64,000 bases of DNA from Branchiostoma lanceolatum (GCF_035083965.1 NC_089723.1:5975501-6039500); one strand, 5' to 3'; counted from the first letter of the stretch, positions 41,370 to 54,219 are shown. Translations and numbers: made by a program. The notes: generated by a model from the letters alone, not told the origin.

Positions 41370-44300
41370 ATGACAAACTCAAGTCCACAGAGCCCCCCTC
41401 AGCCTCCGGACGGCGGCTGGGGTTGGATGGTGGTTGTAGGCGGCTTCATCGTGAGCGGCTGCACGGCGGGAATCTTCCGCTCCCTCGGTGTCTTCTTCCT
41501 GCCATTCAGCCGACAGTTTCAAGCCAGCTCATCGGAGACAGCGTGGGTTACCTCTATCCTGATGAGCGTCATGTTTTTCCTATGTAAGTTTAACTTTAAT
41601 AGTTTTCACGCACCTGTTTATGCTAAGGTCACAATTCCCATCCCCGGGGCCCGGCCGGGCAGTTAGCGAGAACGAAAGGATGATATGAAATATAATAAAA
41701 CAAAAAAGGTGCAAAGATTACTCATAAGCACCAATTGTGTATATCTATTTGACTTTCGTTCACGCAAACAGCCCGGCCGGGCCCCGGTTTGGAAATGTGA
41801 CCTTAGCATTAATTGTATTCGTTCAGAAGCTTTAGACCCTTGTAGTGCCTAATGGCAGAAAGGGCAGCAAATTGCCTTGCTGTTTCTGTAGCAGGGTTTT
41901 ATCTATAAAGATAGGGGTTGTTAGACCTTTGCTTTTAACGTGCTCGAGGCACTTTCAACTCGGGACCCCATTTTATGCCCCTTCCGAAAGACCATGCAAC
42001 CTCAACCGAAATGTCCTGACCCCGGGACTTGAACCCGAGTCTCCCATTTAGCAACTAGTTGGAACCAGGAGCTCAACTGTGAGGCTGCTACCAGTCGAGC
42101 CACTGGGACATCCCACTTTCTTGTAATTAACATTTACGATATCGTGAAAAGGTCAGCAATATGTTTTACATATTTTATGGAATAATTGTAAAGCGACAGT
42201 TTAGCAATAAAAGGTTTAATGTTCAACAAGTCTAACACCTGCTGTTTTTTTCGTAGCTCCCGTTGGCACTGCCTTGGCGAGCACCATAGGTTTCCGCCCG
42301 ACCATCATGATAGGTGGGGTGCTGTCAGCAGCCGGCTACATCATCAGTGGTTTTGCAACCCGCATGTTTCACTTGTACTTGGGAATCGGATGTCTGACAG
42401 GTCAGTCTAGGACATTGCTGAATCTTTTCAGTGTACGAATTTGTACCTTTTTGTTTCGTAATCAGTGTCACATATCACGACTTATGCTAGGGACACATTT
42501 CCAAATCGGGGCCCGGCCGTGAAGTTTGCGGGAACGAAAAGTATGATTCAAAATACAACAAAACACACAAAGCTTAATAAAAATGAGCACAATTTGTGTA
42601 TATTCATTGATTTACACTTTTATCTTTCATTTCCGCAGACAGCCCTGCCGGGCCCCGGTTTGGAAATGTGACCGTAGCATTAATGCGTATTTAAATAAAG
42701 GCTTTTAACAGTTGCTCCGAAATCCTATCTGAAATGAAAACAAAAAAATGTTCTTCACTAACAAAATCTGTAGTATATGTGCATGTTGAGAAGGGAGCAG
42801 TATGTTTTTAGTTTTCACGATTTAGTTGTAACCACAACATAGTACCAGCGGTGACACACCTTTCTTTTTTCGTTCCTAACAGGCCTTGGATATGCCCTCA
42901 CTCTTAGCCCTATCATGGCGATCGTCGGGCAGTATTTCACCAAAAGACGCGCCATGGCCAACAGCCTGACGATGCTGGGATCCAGCATCACCTCTATGTC
43001 ATTCCCACCACTTTTCCAGTTCCTCATGGACGAATATGGCTTGAAAGGCGCTCTGCTCATTATAGGCGGTTTCATGCTAAACATGGTCGTAGCTGGCGCC
43101 TTGATCAGACCACTCGAGGCTTTCAAAGACAAGAAAGTACAAAATGGCCCTAAGAAGCCCGGGGACAACGACTTGGACGACTCAGAAGTAGTACCGGAGA
43201 CTGTAACAACAAAGAAATGTTCCGCAGCTGCCATGAACTTTCTAAAAACTTTCTGGGCACAGATGGATTTTAAAGTGATTAGGATTCCCGCCGTAGCTCT
43301 GTTCTTGACGTCGTTGTTTCTAGTGTCGTTTGGTGTCATCGTACCGCCGCTGTACATCGTTCCTCGCGCCAAGTACCTTCAAATCGAGGACTATACCGCG
43401 GCGTCCCTCCTCTCTGTTATATCCATCGCGGACATGGTCAGTAGACTAGCAGTCGGGGCAATCCCGGAAAACCAAAAGTTCGGCCGATTTGACCAGTACG
43501 GACTCAGTCTGTGCCTACTAGGCATAACTAACCTTTTGTCACCGCTGGCTAAGACGTACCCGGCGCTCGTAGCGTACGCGATAGCGCAAGGGGTGTTCTA
43601 CGGCGCGTTTGTACCGACGTCACTGACGTGTCTGGCAGAACTTGTCGGCCCGAAACGCCTTCCCAGTGCAATTGGAATTTTGATGTCGGTACAGGGGTTT
43701 GCATCTCTGTCTGGACCGCCATTTGCAGGTTAGTGTAGAATTCTATCTAAAAGATTTGACAAATCTTTACCTTACACCTTGATAAATCTTAAGTTTTAAA
43801 GATTTGAAACGACATTTGACACGTTGTACAAGACACACTAGTCATCAACAGTCTTAAAAAATCATGAAAATGGAAAAAAAGTCTTCCAAAAATATTTAGA
43901 ACCGCATTTACCAATTAATTGGAACCAGGAGCTTAACTGTAAGGCTGCTACCAGTTGAGCTACAGGGACATCCCCTGAAAGTGGGTGTAAGATAACGTTT
44001 CGTTGCATCAGATAACAAGCTTCTAGGAGGCCCAAACCTACACCACTTCGTCCTTACATCACCCCCCAATAAATCAAGACCATATCATGTCCAGGTCAAA
44101 AGATGCAAAAATTGGGAGTTCTGCTGCAGTACCCATGTCACATACCAGGGGGCCCAAAATCGACCTTGACCTTTGTCTGATACCTGTACTGTATGTAACG
44201 TGACTTTATTATTATTGTTATTGTGTGATCAGTCGTAGTTTTTGATTTTATATTGTGAAATCAGAGGTACCTGAAAAACGGGATTGCCTGAGTTTATTTT

Positions 44301-44745
44301 CCCTGTACAAATAAATTAAATGGAATAAATGAAATACATTGTATCTACCAAACACCTACCCACGTCGTAATCCATCTACAAAAGGTGACTACAAAAATCC
44401 GGAAACACAAACACACAGACACACAGACACACAGACACAGACACACACACACACAGACACAGACACACCCAAAACTATATCTCCATTTTTCATGGAGAAA
44501 ATAATGCTAATTTTCTGCATGTTCTGCATGTTTGTCCAGGCTGGTTGTTCGACAAGACCAAAAGTTACGACGCCACGTTCATCCAGGCGGGCGCGGGTTT
44601 CCTGCTTGCCGGGCTCTTACCGTTCCTTCTGCGGCTCAGGAAGAAACAACCCGCGGACACTACCGAGGAACAAACAGACACGCCACACACCGTGAAGGGT
44701 GAAACCGATATTTTATTGGTATCCGCACGTGAAAGCACTGTGTGA
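41370..44745 (+). CDS. Monocarboxylate transporter (MCT/SLC16-type, 4 exons, 469 aa)
   Basis: Major-facilitator membrane protein, expected to move monocarboxylates or related substrates across the plasma membrane. Exons 41370-41583, 42257-42400, 42883-43728 and 44540-44745 join in phase. The family signature DGGWGW lies at residues 14-19 before membrane helix 1. The second signature, YFTKRRAMANSLTMLGSS, opens exon 3, and a large hydrophilic loop (about residues 190-225, rich in K/D/E) separates the two six-helix halves. An ADMVSRLAVG segment in the second half has the Asp/Arg pair typical of MCT helix 8. The C-terminal tail is short and hydrophilic. Length is normal. The exact substrate is unknown; SLC16 members also carry thyroid hormone or aromatic acids. 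Two family P MITEs and SINE pieces sit in its introns. A decayed copy of its last exon is at 60,865. Confidence 0.93.
41621..41811. mobile_element. MITE family P (GGTCACATTTCC...GGCCCGGCCGGGC), transporter intron 1
   Basis: Ends TGCTAAGGTCAC and GTGACCTTAGCATT with a GC palindrome GGGGCCCGGCCGGGC near each end. Copies also at 42,483-42,682 and 45,162-45,366. Confidence 0.88.
41960..42115 (-). mobile_element. tRNA-derived SINE, transporter intron 1
   Basis: On - it reads GATGTCCCAGTGGCTCGACT then GGTAGCAGCC (A-box region) and GGGTTCAAGTCCCGG (B box), as in a tRNA-like SINE head. It does not fold as a clean tRNA. A short piece of the same kind is at 43,915-43,975. Confidence 0.72.
42483..42682. 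mobile_element. MITE family P, transporter intron 2
   Basis: Ends TATGCTAGGGACACATTTCC and GGAAATGTGACCGTAGCATT, with GGGGCCCGGCC and CCGGGCCCCGG. The interior has CAAAACACACAAAGCTTAA, shared with family S. Confidence 0.88.
44032..44480 (+). mobile_element. Family M repeat with CA/CAGA microsatellite, transporter intron 3
   Basis: GCCCAAACCTACACCACTTC, CAAGACCATATCATGTCC, TTCTGCTGCAGTACCCATG and CACATACCAGGGGGCCCAAA, an unrelated stretch at ~44,190-44,338, then CACCTACCCACGTCG, a CACAGACACA tract and CTCCATTTTTCATGGAG. Confidence 0.82.
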
Positions 44746-45161
44746 CCATTGTTGCAATCTATAAGTGCAGTGAAATACATCTATGTAACGTTAAATGATG
44801 AAAGGTCTTCGTAACGCAATCCTCCCATGTACCATGCATGCCGTTGTTTAATTTACCATGCCGTGTTGTTCTTTCACCAATACTGTTTAGCTATACAAAT
44901 GGTTCGATAGTTGAGGGTACAGATTAGTTTGAGTTATAAGTCAACCATCTGCCATTACATACCGGACCCTTCCAGAAATGGGAGTATGTACGTTAAGCCC
45001 CTGTCACACAGTCGACGAGTTTCGGCCGTATTTGACGATTGCCGGAAGGGCACAGAATCAAAAAAAAATCGCCGTAATTTGTAAGTGAGTAGACTGGTTT
45101 ATTCATAGCAAAAACAAGAACAAGGCTTACATACCTCCTTTTAGCCGTTGGGGAGGCTGAA

Positions 45162-45366
45162 TTATGCTAGGGTCACATTTCCAAGCCGGGGCCCGGCCGG
45201 GCAGTTTGCCGGAATGAAAAGTATGACATAAAAGACAACAAAAGACATAACCGTAAAAAAGGTTATTTATGAGCATGATCTGTGTATATTTCTGATATGA
45301 ATTTTTATCTAACGTTCCCGCAAACAGCCCGGCCAGCCCCGGTTTGGAAATGTGACCCTAGCATTA
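45162..45366. mobile_element. MITE family P downstream of the transporter
   Basis: TTATGCTAGGGTCACATTTC to ATGTGACCCTAGCATTA with GGGGCCCGGCCGGGC. A third copy of the transporter-intron family. Confidence 0.88.
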
Positions 45367-45532
45367 CGAGGCTATTTACAACAACGAGTTGGAAAAAGGA
45401 CCATTTTTTGCATGCAAATCTACCCCGTTACATTGGACGGGGTTCGGGGACCTGCAAACATCGGCCAATCTTTAAAAATCGCGCGATGTGATCGAGAGAG
45501 CACCGGGCGTCACATAATTACTGCCGAAAATG

Positions 45533-45769
45533 TAAAGCCCCCCTCTCACTGGACCAGCGACACGCTGGCGGCGTCGCTGCGGCCGATCGAATTGACAAAG
45601 CAATCAACGAATTTCATAGACAAAAAACGAATCTTTGTGTGTTTTGTTGTCTTTTTGGTCATACTTCTACGTTTTGAATGACATTCCCATTATAAAGTCA
45701 AGGGTAACACAAATCCAGTTTAGGACGCAGCGACGCCGCCAGCGTGCCGCGGGTCCAGTGAGAGGGGTA
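45533..45769. mobile_element. MITE family S downstream of the transporter
   Basis: Ends TAAAGCCCCCCTCTCACTGG and CCAGTGAGAGGGG. The interior TTTGTTGTCTTTTTGGTCAT closely matches 35,505-35,766. Confidence 0.9.
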
Positions 45770-46890
45770 TAAAAATCCACATCTCCTGTATAAAATGTTT
45801 GATACTTTCCAACATTAATTTTCCTTCTAATCATTACATAAACAGGCGTTATTGATTACATATGTTTGCCACCATAATGCATATATTATATTATGTAACA
45901 TAATTTGTTCTTGCACTATCCAGTGAAAATAAGATAAGGTATGGGAACCAGGAACGGACAACAAAAAACAGCAGATTATTGATGACGTCTGATTGTTTGT
46001 AACCACAGAAACTATCATTTATTATCGATGTAATTGTGTTTTTCCATTGCTCTACAGTTCCCATGACACAAACAAACTAGTACATGCAATTCAAATTCTC
46101 AAAGCAGTTCATGCAAAGCATATCAAATGTTAAAGCAGAATTGTAGTTCACTTCTTCTTCGGAGGAGGGGGCATGTTGCCATAGCGAAACACGATGGTGT
46201 CCCCATCGTACACCGAGATCAGGTCCACACCTGGAGTAGGGTAGAGTAGAATGACATAAACACACTTAAATGAGAGATAGCATCGATGTATTGTGATGAT
46301 GATAATGATGACCAACATATACCTGAGCAGGTTTTGTCAAGTTATTTTTTGTCACATGATGAATCTTTAGCAATAACGTTCCGTAGTATGTACTTAAGTC
46401 GTACAAGAAGACGACATAACAAAGTATGCACTTGTTAATGTAAACTGCTAAGCGGAAATACATGAGGCAAATCTTGATGCTAATGCTGGGTGCAAGTGGA
46501 CGTACACCTTTAGGACCTATTTATGCTTATGTAATATCTTGTATAAATGAAATCAAACGTTGTAATATGTTAATCAGTGAACTAGACACCGCTACCATGA
46601 CTACGGTGTGATGTACCTATTTATCGATGTATAAACTGCAAGATATTTTAACAGGAGGTTTGTCGATGATGTCTGGATTGTTGTCAGAATTTTATAATCA
46701 AATTTGCTCATTTGGAATACAAAATTACCATACGCACACTTCATCTTTCAAACTACTTGTACGTTGTGTCGTTTGACTTAACTTAACTGAAAGCTGTGTT
46801 TATAAACTTTCTTTTTTTGTGCAAGCCAGTTCTTCGTCGTTCTCAATAGGATATAGAGCATGCCGTAGCTCATGGTTTCTACTCTCCAAG

Positions 46891-46978
46891 CAGAGGTTAG
46901 TGGAGAAAATTGTTTTTTTTTTCGGGGCATATGATAAAAAGGTCACAATCTTCTCCACCAGTCTCTGATTGAAGAGTA
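46891..46978. mobile_element. hAT-like MITE, relative of 39,389
   Basis: TACTCTCCAAGCAGAGGTTA ... GGGGCATATGATAAAAAGGT ... GAAGAGTA. Shares the central GGGGCATATGATAAAAA with 39,389-39,523. Between the two gene A exons. Confidence 0.78.
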
Positions 46979-47124
46979 CACGATTTCGAGAATTCTGCCC
47001 AAGAGTACACAAATTATTCCGTTGTGGATTCGTTGTCCTTGGTGGTTATTCGGACGGTCAGTGTTGACATCATTCGGAACAATTTTCTATTGGAACAAAC
47101 ACATCCGATACCGTGAAAGGAACA

Positions 47125-47166
47125 GTTTTAATCCCCATGAAAAATGGAAATATTGTTTTTGGCGTG

Positions 47167-47218
<52 letters not shown>

Positions 47219-47545
47219 TGTTTCCGGACTATTGTAGTCTGCATAACTCAGAAACCTCTGGATGGATTACGATGATATTTGGTATGTGGGTTGGTGTTGG
47301 GAAGCCAAAATTGAAAGTCAATTTTGGGCCCCCTGGTATGTGACCTTGGTACTGCAGCAGAACTTGCATTTTTGTATCTTGTGACCAGGACGTGCTATGG
47401 TCTTGATTTTTGTTGGCAGATAGCTTGTGATGTAAGGAAGAAGTGGTGTAGGTTTGGGCCCCCTAGCAGCTTGCTCTGGAACTGCATGGGCGGTGTTGTA
47501 AAAATCTTCCAAGGAGAATAACTGAAGGAAGGAACGACGCATTTT
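47125..47545 (-). mobile_element. Family M repeat with GT microsatellite
   Basis: Starts CCATGAAAAATGGAAATATT, then (GT)n at 47,167-47,216, then CATAACTCAGAAACCTCTGG, GATATTTGGTATGTGGG, CCTTGGTACTGCAGCAGAAC and TAGGTTTGGGCCCCC. Abuts the penultimate exon of gene A. Confidence 0.85.
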
Positions 47546-48141
47546 TCAGAAAGTTTTTCCATGACTTACCACGATTGAATGGATTCCCACCCTTGTCCTC
47601 AAAGAACCAATACAAATCTGCATCGTTGCTGTATCCGTTGATGGAAACGATCAGGTGGGACCAAAACTTTCCGGACCAAGTGGCCGTAAACCTGCACAAT
47701 CAGTCATCCAGAACACAGCATATATCAAAAGGAGCAAATATCCTCATTCGACATCTTTGCAAAATCTAATTAGCTAAGCACTAGGTTTTCTCATTAAAAG
47801 GCTTACCACCCAAAGAGACTGAAATATTTCACGTACAGCTTTAAAAGTCATTCGCTTAGGCCATGTTGATTTGATTATCTGCCGCGCATCAATTTCCGTC
47901 CGTTTCCAAAAAAAGAATACTGTAAATCGTACAGAGCAGTTGCAAAATGATCAAATATATGCCGTAAATATTGCAAAAAGCGCAAACAAATATTATGTTG
48001 AATGGATGCTAATGTCGTAGAATGCCAAAGTTAATCCCAAAGTTAAAGAAGAAGATGTGAAAGAACAAAAATGAGGAATCTATTATACGGTGTACCATAC
48101 TCAGTGTGTTTAGTCATTTGTTCAAGCTTCCTGACCACGTA

Positions 48142-48259
48142 TAGCTTGGGTGCCATCCTATTTCTACCGGGGGTCCTACACTCGCTACCATAAAAGAAAA
48201 TATTTTTTTAGGGTAGCGAGTGTAGGACCCCCCGTAGAAATAGGATGGCACCCAGGCTA
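48142..48259. mobile_element. Hairpin element family H, 9-bp target duplication
   Basis: 118 bp; TAGCTTGGGTGCCATCCTAT ... ATAGGATGGCACCCAGGCTA, flanked by GACCACGTA at 48,133-48,141 and 48,260-48,268. Same core as 20,287-20,394. Confidence 0.9.
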
Positions 48260-48734
48260 GACCACGTAGACTTCATAATGAGGGCAACCTTTTTTCTAAT
48301 GCTAAACATTTTTTATTCGCACGATCGCATCAGTTTTGGGATTCCCAGAGGATGGCATCCATATAATCGAATCCACACGGCCTTACCAACGGTAGTGAAA
48401 ATGAAAGTGAAAGTGAAACGAAGTTCAGAGGCAATCGCCTGACATTTATGTGTTTACCTTTGACGCGTGGATTTCTTCTTCCATCTCTCTTATGTCATAA
48501 TTTTCATCATTCTATTCCCTTGTGCGACTTTCCTCCCCCTCCCTTCAAATTTTACATCACGACACATCGAAGATGTTTCGGCATCCAAGCGATTGTCGGA
48601 CGTACACGCTATTTTGACCTGAGTTCTACGGTCGGGCTCTATCGGTACCTGAGAGCCTCTTGCGACTGGTATGTAATTTCAGTTTTACTTTTACTTGTGG
48701 CATGCGCACACTTGCGTGGGGAAATACGTTTACA

Positions 48735-48895
48735 TTTGGGACACTAGTACTTGAATAGGGGACACTTTTGCATGGGGGACATTTTTTCATGGGAACTATT
48801 TTTCACGGGGAACATGTTCATGGGGGACAATTTCTTATGGGGGACATTTTTTGATGGGGAACAATTTTTCATGGGGGACAATTTTTCATGCATTT
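48735..48895 (+). repeat. ~17-18-bp minisatellite (ATGGGGGACAATTTTTC)
   Basis: Eight or nine degenerate units with GGGGGACA/GGGGAACA alternation followed by TTTTTCATG. Confidence 0.85.
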
Positions 48896-50182
48896 TACAC
48901 TGCCCTCATTCATAAATACACAGTGGTGCCAAGCTGCTAGCAGAAATGGTAGACACTTTTGGTACATTCTCTTTCAATTGGAACAAGATTTGGAAAATGC
49001 TAGGCAAAACATCATGTAACGAAATACAAATAGCAGAACTTAATTACAAACTAGAAAGGCAACATTTGCGGTAGCAAATGCAACATGTTTCGCCCATTTC
49101 CCTCCCCATGCAAAAAGCGACTGTGGCATAGAGACTAACGTTTGTTGTATATGTCTGCAATGTTGGTATTTGAATGAATAATTGAATTGAAGACCAGTCA
49201 GAAATGGATCTCTCCCAATTTGAAACCCTATGCATGGATGGGCTCTTCCAGGCACCCATATTCATACTGGACCATTAAAAACCACCTTCACCAAAAAAAA
49301 CTGGACCTTTTTGATAATCACAACTCTCTATTGTTGTTGTCAACGTCCCAACACGGGATGTTTCCTAAGGTGGGAAACTTTGGACACTTTGCGTTCACTA
49401 TTGGGCGCACCGGTGTCCAATATTCGTGACACAGGGGTAGAAAATTCGTGTACATAGCGAGGAAATGTCAGGTTTCACCATAGTGTCCAAGCTTGCAAAC
49501 TTGTGGAAATCTTTGTTTCCATGCAGTGTTGAAATAAGAAAAACACAGTGTGTGTCGAAAAATACCACCAGAAAAGTTTTGAACCTTCTCAATTGCACTT
49601 AACTTCAGTAGGACACAACAATAACAACACAAGGATGGGAGCCATGGAGTAGTGAAGTTGTGCCTGTCTGCACCTGTCAGAGTACTAGTAGTGCCCCCAA
49701 TTAAATTGACTTTTTCAACCAATCAGGTTGAGCTTGATAAATCCGTGTTACAACGCGCTCTCTCATTGGCTGACCGAATTAGTCCACCTGGCCAGATGAA
49801 TAAAGATGTGACCTAAAGGTCAGTGACCCCATATGAGGAAAATAGCCGATGTTCTCCCCAAAATACCCTCTAAAATCGTATTTTGACGTGTTGCATGCCG
49901 AAAGTGCAAATGGGATTCTTTGAATATTTGTTCAATGTACCCCCATAGTAAATTTCAGGTCATTTGCATGTATTTCCAGAGCACAGGAGGCCAAAATGTA
50001 AGTTTTTGGTCAGAAAAACCTCAATAAAATCACTTTCAAGGTCAATATCGAAAAAAGAAAAAAGGCTCCCAGGGTATTTACCCAATCTACCTGTATACCA
50101 AATTTCAGCTCAGTTGGTCCAGGGACGACCGAGCTGAGTCGATTATAAGATTTGACAGGAGAAAGAAACCATACGAACACAG

Positions 50183-50217
50183 TATGTTGCGCCCAACAGT
50201 ATGTTGGGCGCAACATA
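50183..50217. repeat. 35-bp perfect palindrome
   Basis: TATGTTGCGCCCAACA and its complement around a 3-nt centre. Confidence 0.85.
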
Positions 50218-51790
50218 ATTACTTCATCAAATTCTACCATGTGGCGAGAAGTGAAACAAATGGAAAATATAAGATGAAGATGGGCAAATCATTAGTCCAA
50301 TATGTAAGTTATGTGACAGAGGAAATATTGACAATCATAAACATATGTGTCTGGATTGTAAAAGGCTGACAGACTCGTGGAACTCAGTTCATACTTATAT
50401 ACCTTAGAATCCCAGTAACACTGATATTGATTTTCAAAAGGTGATACTAGGAAAAGTAACTAAGCCACTGAACGTATATGATCTGAAAAGAAAGAATACA
50501 AATAATAACTATAGCTAAGTGCTTATCTTTTAAACATGTTTTTTTTGTAGGAAAAATTCACAGGACACTTCAAGTCAAAAAGATCTGGCCAGTATTTTCA
50601 AATCAGAAATAAAAAACAGACTTACCAGTAGCAATTCCCACCCACCTCTTGAGAACCAACATGATGTCTAATGTGTTTTTTATTTACTATTTTAATGTAT
50701 TTTAGGTTTGGCTTACATGGTTTCTGTAATATACTTTCTTCTATCCTTGTCAAGTTTTGTTTTGAATGTTATGAATAAAATTGTGAAATAAAAATCAAAC
50801 AATAGATGAGCAGCGACAGGATATAAATGGTGTTGGCTGCAAAAATATGTATATGTTTGTGTCACTGTGTGTGTTAGTGTGTACGTGTGTGCAGAAAGAG
50901 AAAGAAAGTGGTAGCATTTTACCAAATACAACGCAAGCCAGTCACTCAAAAGTCATTTTTATTTTTATTACAGAATTTGCATTTCGTATTGTCCTGATGG
51001 TAGTTGGAAAATTATTTCAAATTTATTGTTCCACATGTATCTTGAAAAAATTGACATTTGGTGGGGTCGGGTGGTAAACTAAGCAATATACGAGGAAATA
51101 AAATGCCTGCTTGTTCATGCAGTTTAATGTTGTTAAACATGCATATGTAGACACAAATATCATTCGATATGCTTTTGGAAAAGAAGTCTCGTAGTTTGAC
51201 AACCATCCTGTTTACTGCAAAATAAGTATGGAAGGAAATGAATTAAGCGACAGCAAAACACAAAAATAAAGACATTCATTCTTCATCTCTGAAGTTCGTA
51301 GAGAGATCTGTCAAATTGTGATTTGTCAAATTTCATCTGTGAAATGTGGTACACATTTTTCATCTTCACCTACACAAAGACGAATGACAGTTGCTGCTGT
51401 TTTCATTGTTGGCTGTGTGAGTAATTGTGTCTGTGAGGACTGATTGCGAATGAATTGAAGCCACAATGAAAACAGCATTGATTGTTTTTCCACCCGCGTA
51501 CATCACTGTGTAGGCGTGCTTAGTTAGAATAATGTAGCTACAATATTAATCAATGATTGTCAATCAAATGGTTAAGGGCCATTTATTGGATGTTCTCTTC
51601 TCAGAATGATAAGAAAAATAGTATTTTCGTAATACACAGAATATAGACTCACGTTGTTTTTTACAATTTTTTTTTGAATCCATGAACAAGTTGAATTTTT
51701 TTGTATAGTTGAAAGAAAAAAAGTTGATGGGGTTCTGAAATCATGTATGTTTAGCGCGACAAACAATTTATAAAGATAGACAACTATCCC

Positions 51791-52003
51791 TAGCCTCCTT
51801 CGCAGGCTTCCTAGAACGGCGGCGTATATATTTGGGGGAGGGGGGTGACGCGAGTTCTAACACGGGCCAAGGTTCTCTAATGCCGGCAAGGGAGTTTCGC
51901 TGCCTTGCCTGCATTAGAGAACCTTGGCCCGTGTTAGAACTCGCGTCACCCCCCTCCCCCAAAGATATACGCCGCCGTTCTAGGAAGCCTGCGAAGGCGG
52001 CTA
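51791..52003. mobile_element. Hairpin element family H, 9-bp target duplication
   Basis: 213-bp fold-back with long arms (TAGCCTCCTTCGCAGGCTTC, AACGGCGGCGTATAT, GGTTCTCTAATGC and complements), flanked by AACTATCCC at 51,782-51,790 and 52,004-52,012. Confidence 0.9.
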
Positions 52004-53087
52004 AACTATCCCGCTGCACACATGGCAGTGCACGAGGTGTAACAAATGAAATAAGTTCTTCTTTTCCCAGACCTATCACGTGTCCAATGTGGGAACCTAC
52101 CACAAATCATTTTGTGTGTGTGTTTAAACCCTCCTTCCAAGCAAGTGCGAATCATAATGTACAGTTTAATGTTTTTATATGAAAATGTCTCTCTTGTATT
52201 TGTAACATCAATTTAACCCCATAAAGGAATGGTTCGTCCCAAATATTGCATCACGAACGTCAATTAAGTTGTACCTATCACATTTCATAACTTTGGCCAA
52301 TCACATGTCACAACCATACGCTACTAGAAGTCAGTCAACGTAAAACGTGTGTCGTAAAACGTGTGTCGTAAAACGTTTGTCTCCTTGTTTGTGTAATTGT
52401 GTACCTGAACCGCGAGACGATCCGGGCGCTGAGTTCGATCTGCAATCGTCATACCGTGAGTACAAAATATGACAAAAATGGTGTTTAGTCCTGCTACCTC
52501 CGGCAACTGCCGGGTTGTACATTCTTGTTCTGTATGCTAGCCCAGACAATTGCTGGGTTGGGAATATTTCTACAATGCGCTAGTTGCACCCGCGCGGTTG
52601 TTGTACAGCGTGGTAACTAAAATTGAGCAATATCAAACGAGTACCCTTTCTTTCAAATTTTTCTGTGCACTTCAGCAGTGGGGGTATATTTTTGCTCTGG
52701 AATTCCAGCAGGACAAGGGTTAAGGTAAGCATAGAATAATCTTCGCAAAAAGCCTTGCTAACATTCCCTTTTCATAGAAAAGCAGTTTTTTTAAATTAAT
52801 ATTTTGCTTTACGGCAAAAAATTTACAGTTACAACAGTATTGTGAAAGGATTATATGAAATGAAAGTTCACTGTTACCCGTTATGTATGTATGTGTATCA
52901 GTAACCATAACCAGAGAGAAAGCCGTACAAGTGGGCTCACCAACTTAGCCTGAATACCGTTATGCCTATCCGTAGTTGTGCACGACATATTTAGCAGGTT
53001 TGGTTAACGAGGGCAAAAAAATTTTGTTCATCTATATACCTTTGTATATCTACTTTCTTCGAGCTTGAATTACCACATTTACCACGC

Positions 53088-53108
53088 GCACACACACACA
53101 CACACACA

Positions 53109-53161
<53 letters not shown>

Positions 53162-53175
53162 CACACACACACTCA
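53088..53175 (+). repeat. CA microsatellite
   Basis: Nearly pure (CA)n from 53,089 to 53,172, not attached to a family M repeat. Confidence 0.95.
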
Positions 53176-53411
53176 CATGCATACGCATCAACGTCAACAC
53201 AACGAAAATTACCCAACTTGTAAAACATAGATTTTCTTGTATTTTAAAGAAACATGTGCGCCCGAACGTTGGTACAAATTTAAGTTAAGGCGCAATCCCC
53301 TCCGCAATCCTAGTGACCTTCTCTTCGTTGGGATCATTCTGAAGCAAAGTAACTGAGTGTAGAATGAAAAGATATCCATTCAGGTACAAAACTGATTGAG
53401 TTTTTTTTCAA

Positions 53412-53958
53412 CCTCTGTTAAAGGAGTTCTAAACTCCAGAAGGCGGTGTTATTTTCCACTAGATTATGTATCAATCAATACATAATCAGCCGACTTTGTA
53501 CAGAATTCCGCTTGTGGTGAATTACACAAGGTGTGTTTTGTAAAACAATATGATACTCACTAAACCCCTGCAGACCCTACCAGTGTATTACCATGTGTAA
53601 ACATACATTTTTAAACGTGGATATTTTCGGCGTAGATGAGGGTGGTTAAGCACAATAAGAAGGCCAGTTGTTGATAAGATATAAAAGACCACATAGCAAG
53701 ACGAGTTTTGCTTAACCACCCTGACATTCTTTTTGTAATCTAACTTTTGTCAGGCATTGTCATGCACATTTAAAAAAACTGAGGGTCACCTAGGGAATTT
53801 GGTAGAATACTGAATGCTTTTGGATGCGCACGGGACTAGTGGGTACTTAATCGTATACTGTAAAAAATATTCATTTCTACTTCCACAAATTACCATCCAT
53901 TGGAAAATAACTCCCCCCTCTGGGGTTAAGGACTCCTTTAATTGGGTAAGGTTGAGGG
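53412..53958. mobile_element. 547-bp inverted-repeat element
   Basis: TTAAAGGAGTTCTAAACTCC...TTATTTTCCA at the left is mirrored by TGGAAAATAA...GGACTCCTTTAA at the right. Inside, a smaller pair AGGGTGGTTAAGCA / TGCTTAACCACCCT encloses ~50 bp. Non-coding. Confidence 0.8.
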
Positions 53959-54219
53959 AAAGAACAATATTTTCATGTCAACAAAAAGAAAAATGCGCAA
54001 ACATGGTCATTTTAACGTAGGATAAAACCTATTGAAAATATTTTTCGGCAAAAAAGACTGATGTTGTCGGAAAGAGCTAATAAAGCTTACGTATAATTCA
54101 GCCAATAATAAAGAAAGTTCTATGTCTATTACTCTTTTAAGTCATCCACGGCGCGAGGTATAGAAATATCGCTCACAAAACGCAACAGAGGCGAAAGAAA
54201 GGAAAATCCGGACGCTTGA

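Larger units (their letters stand above)
44746..46147. other. Gap between the transporter and the first DUF4430 fragment
   Basis: Non-coding. The first ~100 bp are transporter 3' UTR (also present, decayed, at 60,950-61,020). Then come MITEs of family P (45,162) and S (45,533). The part near 45,900-46,140 is duplicated at 61,080-61,300. Confidence 0.6.
46148..47691 (-). pseudogene. DUF4430 gene A: last two exons only (transcobalamin/intrinsic-factor C-terminal type)
   Basis: Two exons on -, 47691-47570 and 46230-46148, with good splice sites and matching phase. They encode FTATWSGKFWSHLIVSINGY...YWFFEDKGGNPFNRG, then VDLISVYDGDTIVFRY, then GNMPPPPKKK and a stop. The SING...YW...G...DGDTIVFRY pattern is that of DUF4430, the domain that caps cobalamin-binding transport proteins and also occurs alone in secreted proteins. 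The exon that precedes these two in gene B (63,298-63,436) has no counterpart in the ~7 kb upstream, where the duplication ends near 48,600. I therefore call it a truncated 3' copy, probably a pseudogene, although its frames are intact. An upstream exon missed by eye would change that. Confidence 0.72.

Noticed and set aside
42815..43372. 185-codon antisense frame over the transporter's third exon
   Set aside because: The + strand carries an MCT sequence with clear signatures and splice sites; the - frame has none.
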